DNA of 64,000 bases from the NCBI GenBank assembly GCA_030538115.1, contig JAUNUP010000014.1, forward strand, positions 31,761 through 95,760, written 5' to 3'. This stretch comes from Dermatophilus congolensis. Lineage in GTDB: Bacteria > Actinomycetota > Actinomycetes > Actinomycetales > Dermatophilaceae. Made by a program: the position numbers and the translations under genes. Below the pieces are notes generated by a model, which ran no database searches, was not told the DNA's origin, and saw only the letters and a program-made list of their open reading frames with translations. Numbering within the stretch: the stretch's first letter is position 1; every line of letters begins with the position of its first letter. Shown here one piece after another: positions 17,515 through 26,257 of this stretch.

Positions 17515-18393
17515 TCACCCGCTCAGGATGTTCTCCAGGTCGTCGGCGGCTGTGCGCAGGACGTCGATGATCCGGCGTACCTGTGCCTCGCCGAGAGGCT
17601 TCGCGTCGCCGACGGGTGAGGTCGAGTCGTCCGTCGAGTCCCCCTCCGTCTCGATGACCTCGGCGATCACCTCGTCCTCGACGGGCTGAACAGGCTCAGA
17701 CATCCGAGCGGCGTCTTCGGGCCGCGCCGTCCACCAGGGTGTGCTGCTGCCGGTGCCCTTACCGAACCCGGCCGCGGCCCACTGCGCGAACCGTGCGAAG
17801 TCGGCGCCGTGGTCGGAGCGGAACTTGTTGGCGGCAGTGAAATCCCGGGCGAGGGACTCGAAAGCGTCCACAGGAATCCCGCCGAAGGTGCCGCGGTTGG
17901 CGCGCATCCACGGTGGGAGGTCGGAGTCCTCTCGTTCGTCGCGGGCCTCGCGACGTGACTGGGAGGACTCCGCGCGTGCCCGGTCTTGCTCCTCCGCGCG
18001 GGCGCGAGCGGTCTTCGCGGCGTTGTCGAGTTCGGCCCACAGGGCGGTGGCGCCGTCAGTCACCTTGCGACGCAGCTCCTCGGCGAGGCGCGCGGACGAA
18101 TCCTCCACGTGCTCACCCAGGCCCGCGACCTCTTCCGACCGCCGCGCCAGTTCTTCACGGCCGGCGTCGGTGATGGAGTAGATCGACCGACGCCCCTCGT
18201 CGGTGCGGGAGACGAGCCCCTCCTCCTCCAGCTTGGCGAGGCGGGGGTAGATCGTGCCCGCGCTGGGGGAGTACAGGCCGTCGAACCGCTGCTCGAGCGT
18301 GCGGATGACGTCGTACCCGGAGAGCGGCCCCTCCTCCAGCAGCGAGAGCAGGTAGAGGCGGAGTTGGCCGTGGCCGAAGACGGGTGCGTTCAT
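17515..18393 (-). CDS. PadR-family transcriptional regulator with long C-terminal extension
   Basis: 292 residues. The N-terminal winged helix (residues ~8-80: GHGQLRLYLLSLLEEGPLSG, YSPSAGTIYPRLAKLEEEG) is a typical PadR domain. A charged helical segment rich in Arg/Glu/Ala (dimerisation region) follows, then an acidic C-terminal tail not found in small PadR proteins. The ATG at 18393 follows the upstream DUF4097 stop by 1 bp, so both form one transcript. PadR/DUF4097 gene pairs are common in actinobacteria and are probably autoregulated. Confidence 0.86.
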   Translation of the reverse strand: MNAPVFGHGQLRLYLLSLLEEGPLSGYDVIRTLEQRFDGLYSPSAGTIYPRLAKLEEEGLVSRTDEGRRSIYSITDAGREELARRSEEVAGLGEHVEDSSARLAEELRRKVTDGATALWAELDNAAKTARARAEEQDRARAESSQSRREARDEREDSDLPPWMRANRGTFGGIPVDAFESLARDFTAANKFRSDHGADFARFAQWAAAGFGKGTGSSTPWWTARPEDAARMSEPVQPVEDEVIAEVIETEGDSTDDSTSPVGDAKPLGEAQVRRIIDVLRTAADDLENILSG

Positions 18394-18394
18394 G

Positions 18395-19501
18395 TCACTC
18401 ACCGTTCTTGGGGGTGTCGGTCGGGCTGCCAGGGTCGTTGTGGCTGGTCGGCGAGCCGAACCCGCCGGGAACCTGGCCGGGCCGGTGCGGGGCGGTGTCG
18501 GGGCTCGCGCTCTGGTCATCGGCGCCCGAACTGCTGGGGGCGTCCTGAACTCCGTCGACGACTCCGGCGCCGGGCGGGGTGTCCTGTACGTCTCCGGGCA
18601 CTTCGCCTGTGAGGCTGTCTTGCACGTCGCCGCTGGTGACAGTGGGAGTGTCGTCTGTGTCGTTCAGGCCGGTGAGGAGAGGGCCGGCACCTTCGCCGCG
18701 GACGAGCACGATGTTGCCCGACACACTGCGGGCCTTGATCGCGAGCGACCGGTCGCCCTCGTGGCGGTGACCGCCGCGCGAGCCTTCGTCTCCGCCGGAG
18801 AGCGTCTGCCCGTCGGCGACGACGTGCCCGGAGGCGGATTGTGCGGTGAGGTCGTAGCCCTGCCCGCTCGGTGCGCGCAGGGTGATGTCGCCGGAGACTG
18901 AATTGGCGGTGACGAGGGAGCCTCCTCGCAGGTCGAGCACGGTCGCGCCGGTGACGCTGTTGCCGCGCACCGACCTGGGGCTCGAGTCGATCACCGTGAG
19001 CCGCCCTGCGACGGCCTTGGCCTTGAGGTCGCCGGTGATGCCGCTGGCCGTGACGTCGCCGCTACCCGACTTGATGTCGATGGCGCCGGAGAGCGACGAC
19101 AGTGTGATCGGCCCGGTGGCGGTGTTCACGCCGACGCTCGCGGTGAGGCCGCTGACGACCACGGGAGCGCTGAGCGTGCGCACGAGAACCTGGAGGCCGG
19201 GCGGAACCGTGAGGGTGATGTTGCTGGTGATGGGCGTGCGGGTGGTGAACCACGCCTTGACGGACTGGACGAGGTCGCCTCCCGGAGCCCGGTACTGCTC
19301 GATGCGCACGGTGCCCGCGTCGTCGGAGACCGACACTGCCTGGCCGCGTACGTCGGAGATGTCGATGTTCAGGGCCGTCGAACCGGGGGGCCCGGCGACG
19401 ACGTTCACGCGTCCGCCGACGAGGCTAACGGTGAGGCTCGCGCGCTGCTTGCCGTCGTCGATGGTGCGGGTCGTGTTGCTGGTAGTGGTCCATGACTGCA
19501 T
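18395..19501 (-). CDS. DUF4097 family beta-strand repeat protein
   Basis: 368 residues. The first ~270 residues consist of short repeated beta strands with recurring GxIxLxSLSGxID, SGSGDVTASGITGDL and ANSVSGDITLRAPSG patterns, the DUF4097 right-handed beta-helix/adhesin-like fold. The C-terminal ~90 residues are disordered and rich in Gly, Asp, Pro and Ser. No signal peptide or membrane anchor is visible, so the protein is probably cytoplasmic. Function is unknown; the neighbouring PadR gene is its likely regulator. Confidence 0.82.
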   Translation of the reverse strand: MQSWTTTSNTTRTIDDGKQRASLTVSLVGGRVNVVAGPPGSTALNIDISDVRGQAVSVSDDAGTVRIEQYRAPGGDLVQSVKAWFTTRTPITSNITLTVPPGLQVLVRTLSAPVVVSGLTASVGVNTATGPITLSSLSGAIDIKSGSGDVTASGITGDLKAKAVAGRLTVIDSSPRSVRGNSVTGATVLDLRGGSLVTANSVSGDITLRAPSGQGYDLTAQSASGHVVADGQTLSGGDEGSRGGHRHEGDRSLAIKARSVSGNIVLVRGEGAGPLLTGLNDTDDTPTVTSGDVQDSLTGEVPGDVQDTPPGAGVVDGVQDAPSSSGADDQSASPDTAPHRPGQVPGGFGSPTSHNDPGSPTDTPKNGE

Positions 19502-19885
19502 GGCGTCCTCCTGCGACTGCCGAATCCGAAACGGAAGCCAGAAACGCGATATGTCGCGTCAAGACTCACGTTAGTTCTCGATATGGAGACGAGGCAAGGG
19601 GACGGGAAGTTCCGTTGTGCGCTTCGGGTCGGCTGTGTGCGGAGGATTGGGGCGCTCATGGTTGGGGGCGCGTAGGACACGTGTTCATAACGGGCAGTAA
19701 CGCTTTAGGTGGGGCAGGCGATGCAGGGTATGTGCATACAGTCGTGGGCGGGGGCACGGCGTGGGGGCTCCCTGATCATGCGAAGGCCGCGCCGCGCCGA
19801 CCGGCGTATTCGCGAGCTGTGAGAGGCCGTGCGTAGACGATGCGTACCGACCTCGGCAGGGTGCGCGTGGAGAGGGCTTGGCAGT
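19502..19885. promoter_or_regulatory. divergent intergenic region with CGCGA-TATG-TCGCG dyad
   Basis: 384 bp between the DUF4097 gene and the nuclease gene. At 19545-19558 the arms CGCGA and TCGCG flank TATG, 44 bp upstream of the DUF4097 start, a plausible place for PadR autoregulation; a related CTCGATATGGAG lies at 19577-19588. The operator role is inference. The rest shows no gene; an 8-bp palindrome ACACGTGT lies near 19680. Confidence 0.35.
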
Positions 19886-20965
19886 ATGCGCGTTGTTGCT
19901 TGGATCATCGCCGCGATCGTGTTGTTGGCGGCGATTCCGCTGTGGCCGATCGTGGGCCTCATCTGGGGCGCATGGGCGCTGCGATCGGTAAAGGACGCAG
20001 GCGACTCGAAGCGTCGCGGTCTCGCTATCGGTTCGATCGTCGGGAGCCTTGCGTTGGCCGGTGTCGTCTGGCCGGGTCTGTTCAGCGGCTCGGAGGTCGA
20101 AGAGATCGCGGCCACGACAACCGCAGCGACAGCCACAGCGACTCCGGAGGCGTCGAGCGCGTCGCCGAGCCGCGCGGTCAGCCCGGCGGCGAGCCCCTCC
20201 GTCGCTGTCGCGACCACCCCCGTCGCGAGCGCGACACGGGCATCCGCGCCGACGACGACTGCGGCCACGACGAAAGCGGCGGGCGCAGAGGTGCCGGCAG
20301 CGGCCCTCGTGCCCGTCGCGGGTGTCGTCGACGGTGACACGATCAAGGTCCGGATCGACGGCCGAACCGAGACGGTACGCGTGATCGGTATCGATGCCCC
20401 GGAATTGGCTGGGGCAGAGTGCTATTCGCAGCAGTCCTCGAGCAGGATGCAGTCGCTGGTGCAGAGTCGGTCCGTTCGCCTGGAGGCGGACCCGACCCAG
20501 GCCGACCGTGACCGGTATGGGCGCCTTCTCCGTCACGTCCACGACGCCGACGGGCGGTCGGTAGCGGAGGCGCTCATCGCCGGCGGGTTCGGCCGCGAGT
20601 ACACCTACGCGGCCGACTACCGCTACCAAGACCGGTACCGGGTCGCCGAAAGGTCGGCACGCTCGGCGGGTAAGGGAATCTGGAGCAGTGGCTGCGCAGA
20701 GAAGCCGGTCCCCGTGGCGGAGCCGAAACGCACCACCGAGTCGGCCACCAACGACAAGCCCGCCCGCATCGCGGCACAGGCCCCCGCCTCATCGGGCGGG
20801 TGCACAATCAAGGGCAACATCAACACCAAGACAGGCGAAAAGATCTACCACGTGCCCGGAGGCCGCTCGTACAACAAGACCAAGATCGACCTCAGCAAGG
20901 GCGAACGCTGGTTCTGCAATACTGCGGACGCGGAACAGGCCGGCTGGCGAGCCGCCCGAGGCTGA
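19886..20965 (+). CDS. membrane-anchored thermonuclease (SNase) family protein
   Basis: 359 residues from the ATG at 19886. Two hydrophobic segments (VVAWIIAAIVLLAAIPLWPIVGLI and GLAIGSIVGSLALAGVVW) precede an Ala/Thr/Ser/Pro-rich extracellular linker (~60 residues). The SNase domain follows with VDGDTIKVRIDG, VRVIGIDAPE and DRDRYGRLLRHV, containing the catalytic Asp, Arg and Glu positions of staphylococcal nuclease. The last ~55 residues (CTIKGNINTKTGEKIYHVPG to WFCNTADAEQAG) form a separate small domain with two Cys and a His, often found behind SNase or other secreted domains. Likely a cell-surface DNA/RNA-degrading enzyme. Confidence 0.85.
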   Translation: MRVVAWIIAAIVLLAAIPLWPIVGLIWGAWALRSVKDAGDSKRRGLAIGSIVGSLALAGVVWPGLFSGSEVEEIAATTTAATATATPEASSASPSRAVSPAASPSVAVATTPVASATRASAPTTTAATTKAAGAEVPAAALVPVAGVVDGDTIKVRIDGRTETVRVIGIDAPELAGAECYSQQSSSRMQSLVQSRSVRLEADPTQADRDRYGRLLRHVHDADGRSVAEALIAGGFGREYTYAADYRYQDRYRVAERSARSAGKGIWSSGCAEKPVPVAEPKRTTESATNDKPARIAAQAPASSGGCTIKGNINTKTGEKIYHVPGGRSYNKTKIDLSKGERWFCNTADAEQAGWRAARG

Positions 20966-21027
20966 TCAGTCCGGGTCGTGATGGTCCGTCTAGACTTCGG
21001 TCGCCGCTGTGGGGCCTTGAATCTGGC

Positions 21028-21534
21028 TCAGTAATAGGGGATTTCCGGAGCAGTCACGAGTGTGTCCTGAGTGACCTCGTTCGCTTTGACTCGGATCAGG
21101 TAGAGCCACCCGTCGGATCGCTCGGCGGCGATGACCCCGTTGACCTCGTGATCGAAGGTGAAGGTGTCGAAGTCACGGCGCCCGTCCTTCGACGCCAACG
21201 CTCCGGGCTTGAGGAAGTGCTCGATGAGGTACGTGATCTCCTGCACCGCCCGATTCGACGTGTCTCTTCGTTGCCACTCCAAGTGGGTTCCGCTAGTACT
21301 GGGTGCCCAGTCGCACTGTGGCCTCGAACGGCCTCGCTCGGAAGTCCCGGTTCGGTTCTCCGGTGCGTTCATCCACCGGTCCCATTCGGCCCTCGGGTTC
21401 ATGGGCACGTAGTAGGGATCTTCGGGCCGAAGGCTTGGTGAGGTGAGCTCGAAGGCGCGCAGCCACGCGATCTCGTCTTGGCGGAGCGGCGGATCGATCG
21501 TGAGCGTGCCGAGGTATCGCGTCTGGAATCCCAC
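21028..21534 (-). CDS. conserved hypothetical protein
   Basis: 168 residues, MGFQTRYLGTLTIDPPLRQD at the N-terminus. The layout (short beta opening, acidic and aromatic middle, C-terminal EVNGVIAAERSDGWLYLIRV that reads as paired beta strands) resembles uncharacterised actinobacterial proteins of similar length with a conserved LEWQ...YLIEHFLKPG-type helix. No catalytic motif, signal peptide or membrane segment is visible. Convergent with the nuclease gene. Confidence 0.6.
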   Translation of the reverse strand: MGFQTRYLGTLTIDPPLRQDEIAWLRAFELTSPSLRPEDPYYVPMNPRAEWDRWMNAPENRTGTSERGRSRPQCDWAPSTSGTHLEWQRRDTSNRAVQEITYLIEHFLKPGALASKDGRRDFDTFTFDHEVNGVIAAERSDGWLYLIRVKANEVTQDTLVTAPEIPYY

Positions 21535-21662
21535 TGGACTCCTCCTTCAGATGAGTTGGTCTGGCGCAAGCACAACACACGTCGAACAGGGGCGTCTCGG
21601 GTCATCCACTGGCCTGTGGATGCCCGGAGACGCGGTTGGGCGAAACCGTGGATCCTGGCGGT

Positions 21663-22214
21663 ATGCGAAGCCCACTACGCGAACAATGGACTCTGGCCGA
21701 CCCCGACGCTACCCTGCCGCTCATCCTCGAAGCCGGTGCTGCGCAGATCGGGAGAACGATCGTCGCCCTTGTCGATCCCGGCACCCAGGAGGTGCGGGGT
21801 GTGGGCACCATGGACACCCCTCCCGTGCCGCCCATCGGTGAGCTCAGCGACCGGGCCGACCAGGAAAGGCGCAGTTCTCTCAGGAAGGCCCTGAGCGACA
21901 TTGCCTGCGATCTGGGGAGCCAGTGGCAGAAGCCGCCCGATTCGAGGGGCGAGCTGTACACGGTCGTCTGTCGCGACGGGAGGGTGGTCGTGACCGATAC
22001 GGAGTGGCAATTCTTCGTGGAATGGCTGTACTGCCACCACGGCACGGGGGCCATCTCTGCCGATGTCTACGTGGTCACGCCGCATGGTTGGACGGGGATC
22101 TGGGACCAGCGGGCCGGGTTCGATCCGCGCCTAAATGCTCGACGGAAACTGACCCTGGTCGAGGACTCGGCGACACCGACCATAGAGGGTGATGCAGGTG
22201 ATGCACTAAAATGA
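21663..22214 (+). CDS. hypothetical protein upstream of vapBC
   Basis: 183 residues from the ATG at 21663 (a GTG start at 21636 is possible). The sequence is acidic, without membrane segments, with readable beta-strand and helix alternation ([30 protein letters not shown]). It is not recognised. The stop overlaps the vapB start (ATGA), so it may be the first gene of a three-gene unit, but it has no resemblance to a known third toxin-antitoxin component. Confidence 0.5.
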   Translation: MRSPLREQWTLADPDATLPLILEAGAAQIGRTIVALVDPGTQEVRGVGTMDTPPVPPIGELSDRADQERRSSLRKALSDIACDLGSQWQKPPDSRGELYTVVCRDGRVVVTDTEWQFFVEWLYCHHGTGAISADVYVVTPHGWTGIWDQRAGFDPRLNARRKLTLVEDSATPTIEGDAGDALK

Positions 22215-22474
22215 GCATCATGCGCACCACAGTGTCGATCGATGATGAGCTGCTTGCCAAGGCCCGCTCGCGAGCCCGCGAGAAGGGCATGACCTTGGGG
22301 CAGGTCGTCGAGGCTGCGCTGCGCCGGCACCTTGCTCGGCCGGAGGAGGTGGGGGCGCCGGTGGTTCCCGTTTTCCGAGGCGGGGGAGGGCCACGGCCTG
22401 GCATCGATCTCACCTCGAACCGCTTGATGACCGAGATGCTGGACGAGGGGCGACCACTGGATGGTCTGCGCTGA
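22211..22474 (+). CDS. vapB: VapB-type antitoxin
   Basis: 87 residues. The N-terminal [20 protein letters not shown] with [17 protein letters not shown] is a ribbon-helix-helix DNA-binding domain; the remaining ~40 residues, rich in Pro/Gly and ending LDGLR, are the expected toxin-wrapping tail. ATG at 22211 overlaps the stop of the upstream hypothetical gene; a second ATG at 22220 is also possible. It overlaps the toxin gene by 1 nt (TGATG). Such antitoxins neutralise the PIN RNase and repress their own operon. Confidence 0.82.
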   Translation: MSIMRTTVSIDDELLAKARSRAREKGMTLGQVVEAALRRHLARPEEVGAPVVPVFRGGGGPRPGIDLTSNRLMTEMLDEGRPLDGLR

Positions 22475-22911
22475 TGATTCTTCTCGACGTCAACGTGCTC
22501 ATCGCCGTCCATCGCGACGACCACCTGGTGCATGCCGATGTGCGGGCCTGGTTCGATGCACTGATGGAGCGTGGTGACGACTTCGGGGTACCGGTGACTG
22601 CCTGGGCGTCTTTTCTGCGCATCGTCACGAATCGCCGTGTCTTCGTTGTTCCGACCCCGGCGTCGGACGCCTTCGCGTTCATGCAGGCGATTCGTGCTCA
22701 ACCGGGTCACGTGCGTGCTGAGCCGGGGGATCGGCACCTTGCCCTCCTGCGGCGTCTCTGTGAGGAGGCGGACGCGGTGGGTGATCTCGTGCCAGATGCC
22801 GTGCTCGCCGCTATCACCCTCGAAAACGGGGCGCAGCTCGCGACCCTCGACAGGGACTTCGCGCGGTTCGACTCGGTTGCGACCATCCGGCCGACTGGCG
22901 AAATCGTCTGA
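22474..22911 (+). CDS. vapC: VapC-type PIN-domain ribonuclease toxin
   Basis: 145 residues, the usual PIN-domain length. [16 protein letters not shown] carries the first acidic residue (D5), [11 protein letters not shown] is the VapC family signature around residue 50, and [27 protein letters not shown] carries D108 and D126/D128 that complete the Mg2+ site. VapC toxins cut tRNA or rRNA when freed from VapB. Coupled translation with vapB is shown by the 1-nt overlap. Confidence 0.87.
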   Translation: MILLDVNVLIAVHRDDHLVHADVRAWFDALMERGDDFGVPVTAWASFLRIVTNRRVFVVPTPASDAFAFMQAIRAQPGHVRAEPGDRHLALLRRLCEEADAVGDLVPDAVLAAITLENGAQLATLDRDFARFDSVATIRPTGEIV

Positions 22912-22962
22912 CTGTTCGCTCTGCGCGCGGTGCGTTCTGGCCACACGCGGCAACCTCGACGG

Positions 22963-25900
22963 CTAGAGCGCGACCGTGGTTTCTGTATAGAGGTCCGCCG
23001 GTATCGGGTGGGCGAGGCGCCAGGTGATGGCTATGGGGCGGTTTCCCGTGTGGCTCACGTAGGTGGCCGGGCCGAGGAAGGTGTACGGCTCCGTGCCGAA
23101 TTCGCCGGTGCGCTCGCGGCGGACGAAGAGGAGCACCGTGCTGCTGCCATCTCGGTAGCGGCGGCCCGTGGGGGAGTCGACGGAGGTCGTTGACTGCGAC
23201 TCCCAGTGGAAGAGCGTCGGGCTGAGGGCGTAGTCGCGGTAACGGGTTGTTGGTGAGTAGTGCGCTTCCGACTTGCGCAGCGTGATGAAGAAGGCGTCGA
23301 TCGGCTGCCCGTCGATGGTCGTGTGCAAGACGCCTTCGCGGAAGTGGGCGGGCTTTTGCTGCAACGTGCCTCGGTCGAGTCCAGTGAGGATCTCTTCACG
23401 GGAGTAGCGGGCGTGGACCTGCAGTGGCACGGAGGCGAGCCGCTCCGGCAGCGCGAGGGTCACGCGGCGGGCGGAGTCGAAGGCGAAGTCGACGACCTGT
23501 GCCAGCTCAGCGCGCGGCTCGACCTCCGCTCGGAGTGCGTCGAAACCCTGGTCGTACGAGTCGAATCCGCCTCCGTCGGGCCAGAGGGTGAAGAACGCCA
23601 TCCGGGCCAGGCGCTTCTCGACCTCGCTCAAATCGCCATATCGCATCGGCGGCCCTTCGGCGTCTGTCGCGCCGGCGAACAGGAGGGTATAGAACGCGGC
23701 GCGGGCGGGATCGTCCACGTGGGTGACCGCGCGGACACGGCGGGCCAGTTTCGCCTCCAGAGGCGATGGGGCACTCGTGAGCTGACCTGCGTCGCGGCGC
23801 AACGTCGTCCACGACTTGTCGGCGCGCAACACGTTCGCGAGGTCGACGCCCGTGGCGTCGAGGAAATCGGCGAGTGCGTTGGTGGGGCGGGCACGGAGCT
23901 CGCCGACGAGGTGGTTCCAGCGCAGCGAGAGGTGCTGTCTGACGTTTGCCAGCACCTCGTCCTGAACGACACGGTCGAGGATGATCTGGCAGCCGGACGG
24001 CAGAAACGGGAAGCCGTGCTCGATGTCGCGAGCGAGGTCTTTACGGGTCGCCCCGGTGAGGGCGCGGAAACGCAGGTCGGCGCGGAACTCGGACCGATGG
24101 TGGCCGACGAAGTCGAGCGCCGTCAGGACCGCCTTGCCGTCGGCGAGCCGGAGCCCGCGGCCGAGCTGCTGGAGGAACAGCGTCGGGCTCTCGGTGGGGC
24201 GCAAGAACAGGACGGTGTCGACCTCCGGGATGTCGACGCCCTCATTGAAAAGGTCGGCGGTGAAGATCGCCGAGATCGAGCCGGCGCGGAGGTCGGCGAT
24301 GGCCGCATCGCGCTGCGCCGTGGGCGTCTGGCCGGTGACGGAGACCGCGGCGATGCCCGCCTTCCGGAAGACACGGGCCATGTATTCGGCGTGGGCCACC
24401 CCGACACAGAAACCGAGCGCGCGCATGGCGTGCGGGTCGGTGACCTTGTCGTTGACCTGCTTGAGCACGAGGTTCGCGCGAGCGTCGTTGCCTGTGTAGA
24501 TGCGGTCGAGGTCGGCGTCGGCGTAACGCCCGGCGCGCCAGTCGACGGCTCGCAGATCGGTGCCGTCGGCGATGCCGAAATAGTGGAACGGCGAGAGCAG
24601 GTCGGCGGAGATCGCCTGCCAAACACGCAGTTCGGCGGCAGTGCGGCCACCGAAGAACGAGCGCACGTCGGTGCCGTCGGTGCGTTCAGGGGTGGCGGTG
24701 AGGCCCAGCAGTTCTCGCGGCGTCAGGTGATCGAGGAGGCGCCGGTAGGTGGGCGCCTCGGCGTGGTGGAACTCGTCGACGACGACGATGTCGAACCCGC
24801 CGGCGGGGATCTCGTCGATACGTCCGGTGAGTGATTGAACGCTCGCGAACACGTGTTTCCAGTCGCGCGGCACCTGGCCGGCGACATACAGCTCCCCGAA
24901 CGCGCCGTCCGCGAGCACCTCGCGGTACGTGCGCAGCGACTGCTGCAGGATCTCCTTGCGATGCGCCACGAACAGGAGGCTCGGGCGGTCGGCTGCCGCG
25001 GCGTCGGGCATGCCCCGGGACTTGCGGGCCCTGCGCGCGAGGTTGCTGTAGTCGAGGGCCGCGATGACCGTCTTGCCGGTGCCCGTCGCGGCGACGACGA
25101 GGTTGCGGTGCCGGTCGTGCAGCGTGCGCTCGGCGTCGAGGGATTCGAGGATCTGCTGCTGGTGCGGGTAGGGCCGCACGTCGAGTCCGGAGACGAGCAG
25201 CGACTTCGGGGTCGTGCGGCCGGAGGCGGCATGCAGTGCCTGTTCCAGCCGCTCGCGGTCGTCCTCGTCGTCGGGGTCGTAGGGGGCGTATTCGTCTGAG
25301 TGCCAGTAGGCCTCGAAGGCGGCGGTGAACTTGTCCAGCAGCGTCGGGGTGGCTTTCGCGGAGAGGCGCACGTTCCACTCCGCTCCGTCGACGAGCGCGC
25401 TCACCGTGAGGTTGGACGATCCGACGTAGGCCGTGTCGAAGCCGCTGTTGCGTCGGAACAGCCAGCCCTTGGCGTGCAGGCGGGTGCGGCGTGGGTCGTA
25501 CTGCACGCGGATGTCGGCACCGAAGTCGCGGGCCAGGCGGTCCAGGGCCTTGATGTCGGTGCTGCCGAGGTATGTGGTGGTGATGATGCGGAACGGAACG
25601 TCGCGCTCGCGTAGCCGCGCGAGCTGCGCCTCGAGGGTGCGCATCCCGTGCCACTTGACGAAGGCGCAGATGAGGTCGACTTCGTCGGCGGTGTCGAGCT
25701 CCGCCTTCAGTTCGCTGCCGAGGCTGGGATCGCCGTGGGCGTTGGTGAGCAAGGCGACATCGGCGAGAGGAGTGCTGGGGCGCACGCCTGCGGGGTAGGT
25801 GGGCGGCAGTCCGGGCGCCGCAGGTCGGGTGAGCGCGAGAAGCTGCCGCACGCCTTCCGCGGGCTTCTCGTCGGCAGCGTCGAGGAGGTCGAGCACGTCT

Positions 25901-26148
25901 CGAACGAGCGCCAACCGCGCCTGGTCGTCGGCATCGCTCGGTGCACGTAGTCGGCGCAGGATGGTCCGCCCGAGGTGAGCGGCGAGCACGTCGGCCTGAT
26001 CAGCGGGATCGACGGGCTCGATGAGCGCCGTGAGGCCGGCGGAATCGTCTCGCCCGAGGCGAGCCTCGAGTCTCCGCAGCAACGTGGTGGTGACGACAGA
26101 CTCGTGCAACCCCTCCGCGAGTGCATCGTCGCCGGTCACGAACCCCAC
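22963..26148 (-). CDS. PLD nuclease - SF2 helicase - DUF3427 protein
   Basis: 1061 residues from a GTG start. The N-terminal part carries a phospholipase-D-like nuclease motif (HAKG at 225-228, GSSN at 243-246). An SF2 helicase follows: Walker A AATGTGKT (353-360), DEFHH (458-462), GLTATPERTDG, and the motif VI segment QQLGRGLRLADGK. The C-terminal ~350 residues form DUF3427, including RYRDYALSPTLFHWESQS. The family is about this length and is found near defence genes and on mobile islands. Likely acts on invading or damaged DNA; direct function is not established. Divergent from the DUF2075 gene. Confidence 0.9.
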   Translation of the reverse strand: MGFVTGDDALAEGLHESVVTTTLLRRLEARLGRDDSAGLTALIEPVDPADQADVLAAHLGRTILRRLRAPSDADDQARLALVRDVLDLLDAADEKPAEGVRQLLALTRPAAPGLPPTYPAGVRPSTPLADVALLTNAHGDPSLGSELKAELDTADEVDLICAFVKWHGMRTLEAQLARLRERDVPFRIITTTYLGSTDIKALDRLARDFGADIRVQYDPRRTRLHAKGWLFRRNSGFDTAYVGSSNLTVSALVDGAEWNVRLSAKATPTLLDKFTAAFEAYWHSDEYAPYDPDDEDDRERLEQALHAASGRTTPKSLLVSGLDVRPYPHQQQILESLDAERTLHDRHRNLVVAATGTGKTVIAALDYSNLARRARKSRGMPDAAAADRPSLLFVAHRKEILQQSLRTYREVLADGAFGELYVAGQVPRDWKHVFASVQSLTGRIDEIPAGGFDIVVVDEFHHAEAPTYRRLLDHLTPRELLGLTATPERTDGTDVRSFFGGRTAAELRVWQAISADLLSPFHYFGIADGTDLRAVDWRAGRYADADLDRIYTGNDARANLVLKQVNDKVTDPHAMRALGFCVGVAHAEYMARVFRKAGIAAVSVTGQTPTAQRDAAIADLRAGSISAIFTADLFNEGVDIPEVDTVLFLRPTESPTLFLQQLGRGLRLADGKAVLTALDFVGHHRSEFRADLRFRALTGATRKDLARDIEHGFPFLPSGCQIILDRVVQDEVLANVRQHLSLRWNHLVGELRARPTNALADFLDATGVDLANVLRADKSWTTLRRDAGQLTSAPSPLEAKLARRVRAVTHVDDPARAAFYTLLFAGATDAEGPPMRYGDLSEVEKRLARMAFFTLWPDGGGFDSYDQGFDALRAEVEPRAELAQVVDFAFDSARRVTLALPERLASVPLQVHARYSREEILTGLDRGTLQQKPAHFREGVLHTTIDGQPIDAFFITLRKSEAHYSPTTRYRDYALSPTLFHWESQSTTSVDSPTGRRYRDGSSTVLLFVRRERTGEFGTEPYTFLGPATYVSHTGNRPIAITWRLAHPIPADLYTETTVAL

Positions 26149-26257
26149 TGTCCCGCAGCGACGCCGGCGAGGTCAAAGACCGGCGCGCTACGTCTCTCGG
26201 GACGATGACCGACTACTCTGGCATGGTCATCGCGGCCCGACGGGCTTCCTTTCGGAC

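Noticed and set aside
23260..24834. Plus-strand 524-codon frame opposite the PLD-helicase gene
   Set aside because: It lies wholly within the helicase-DUF3427 gene, which has every helicase motif; the plus-strand frame shows no family resemblance.
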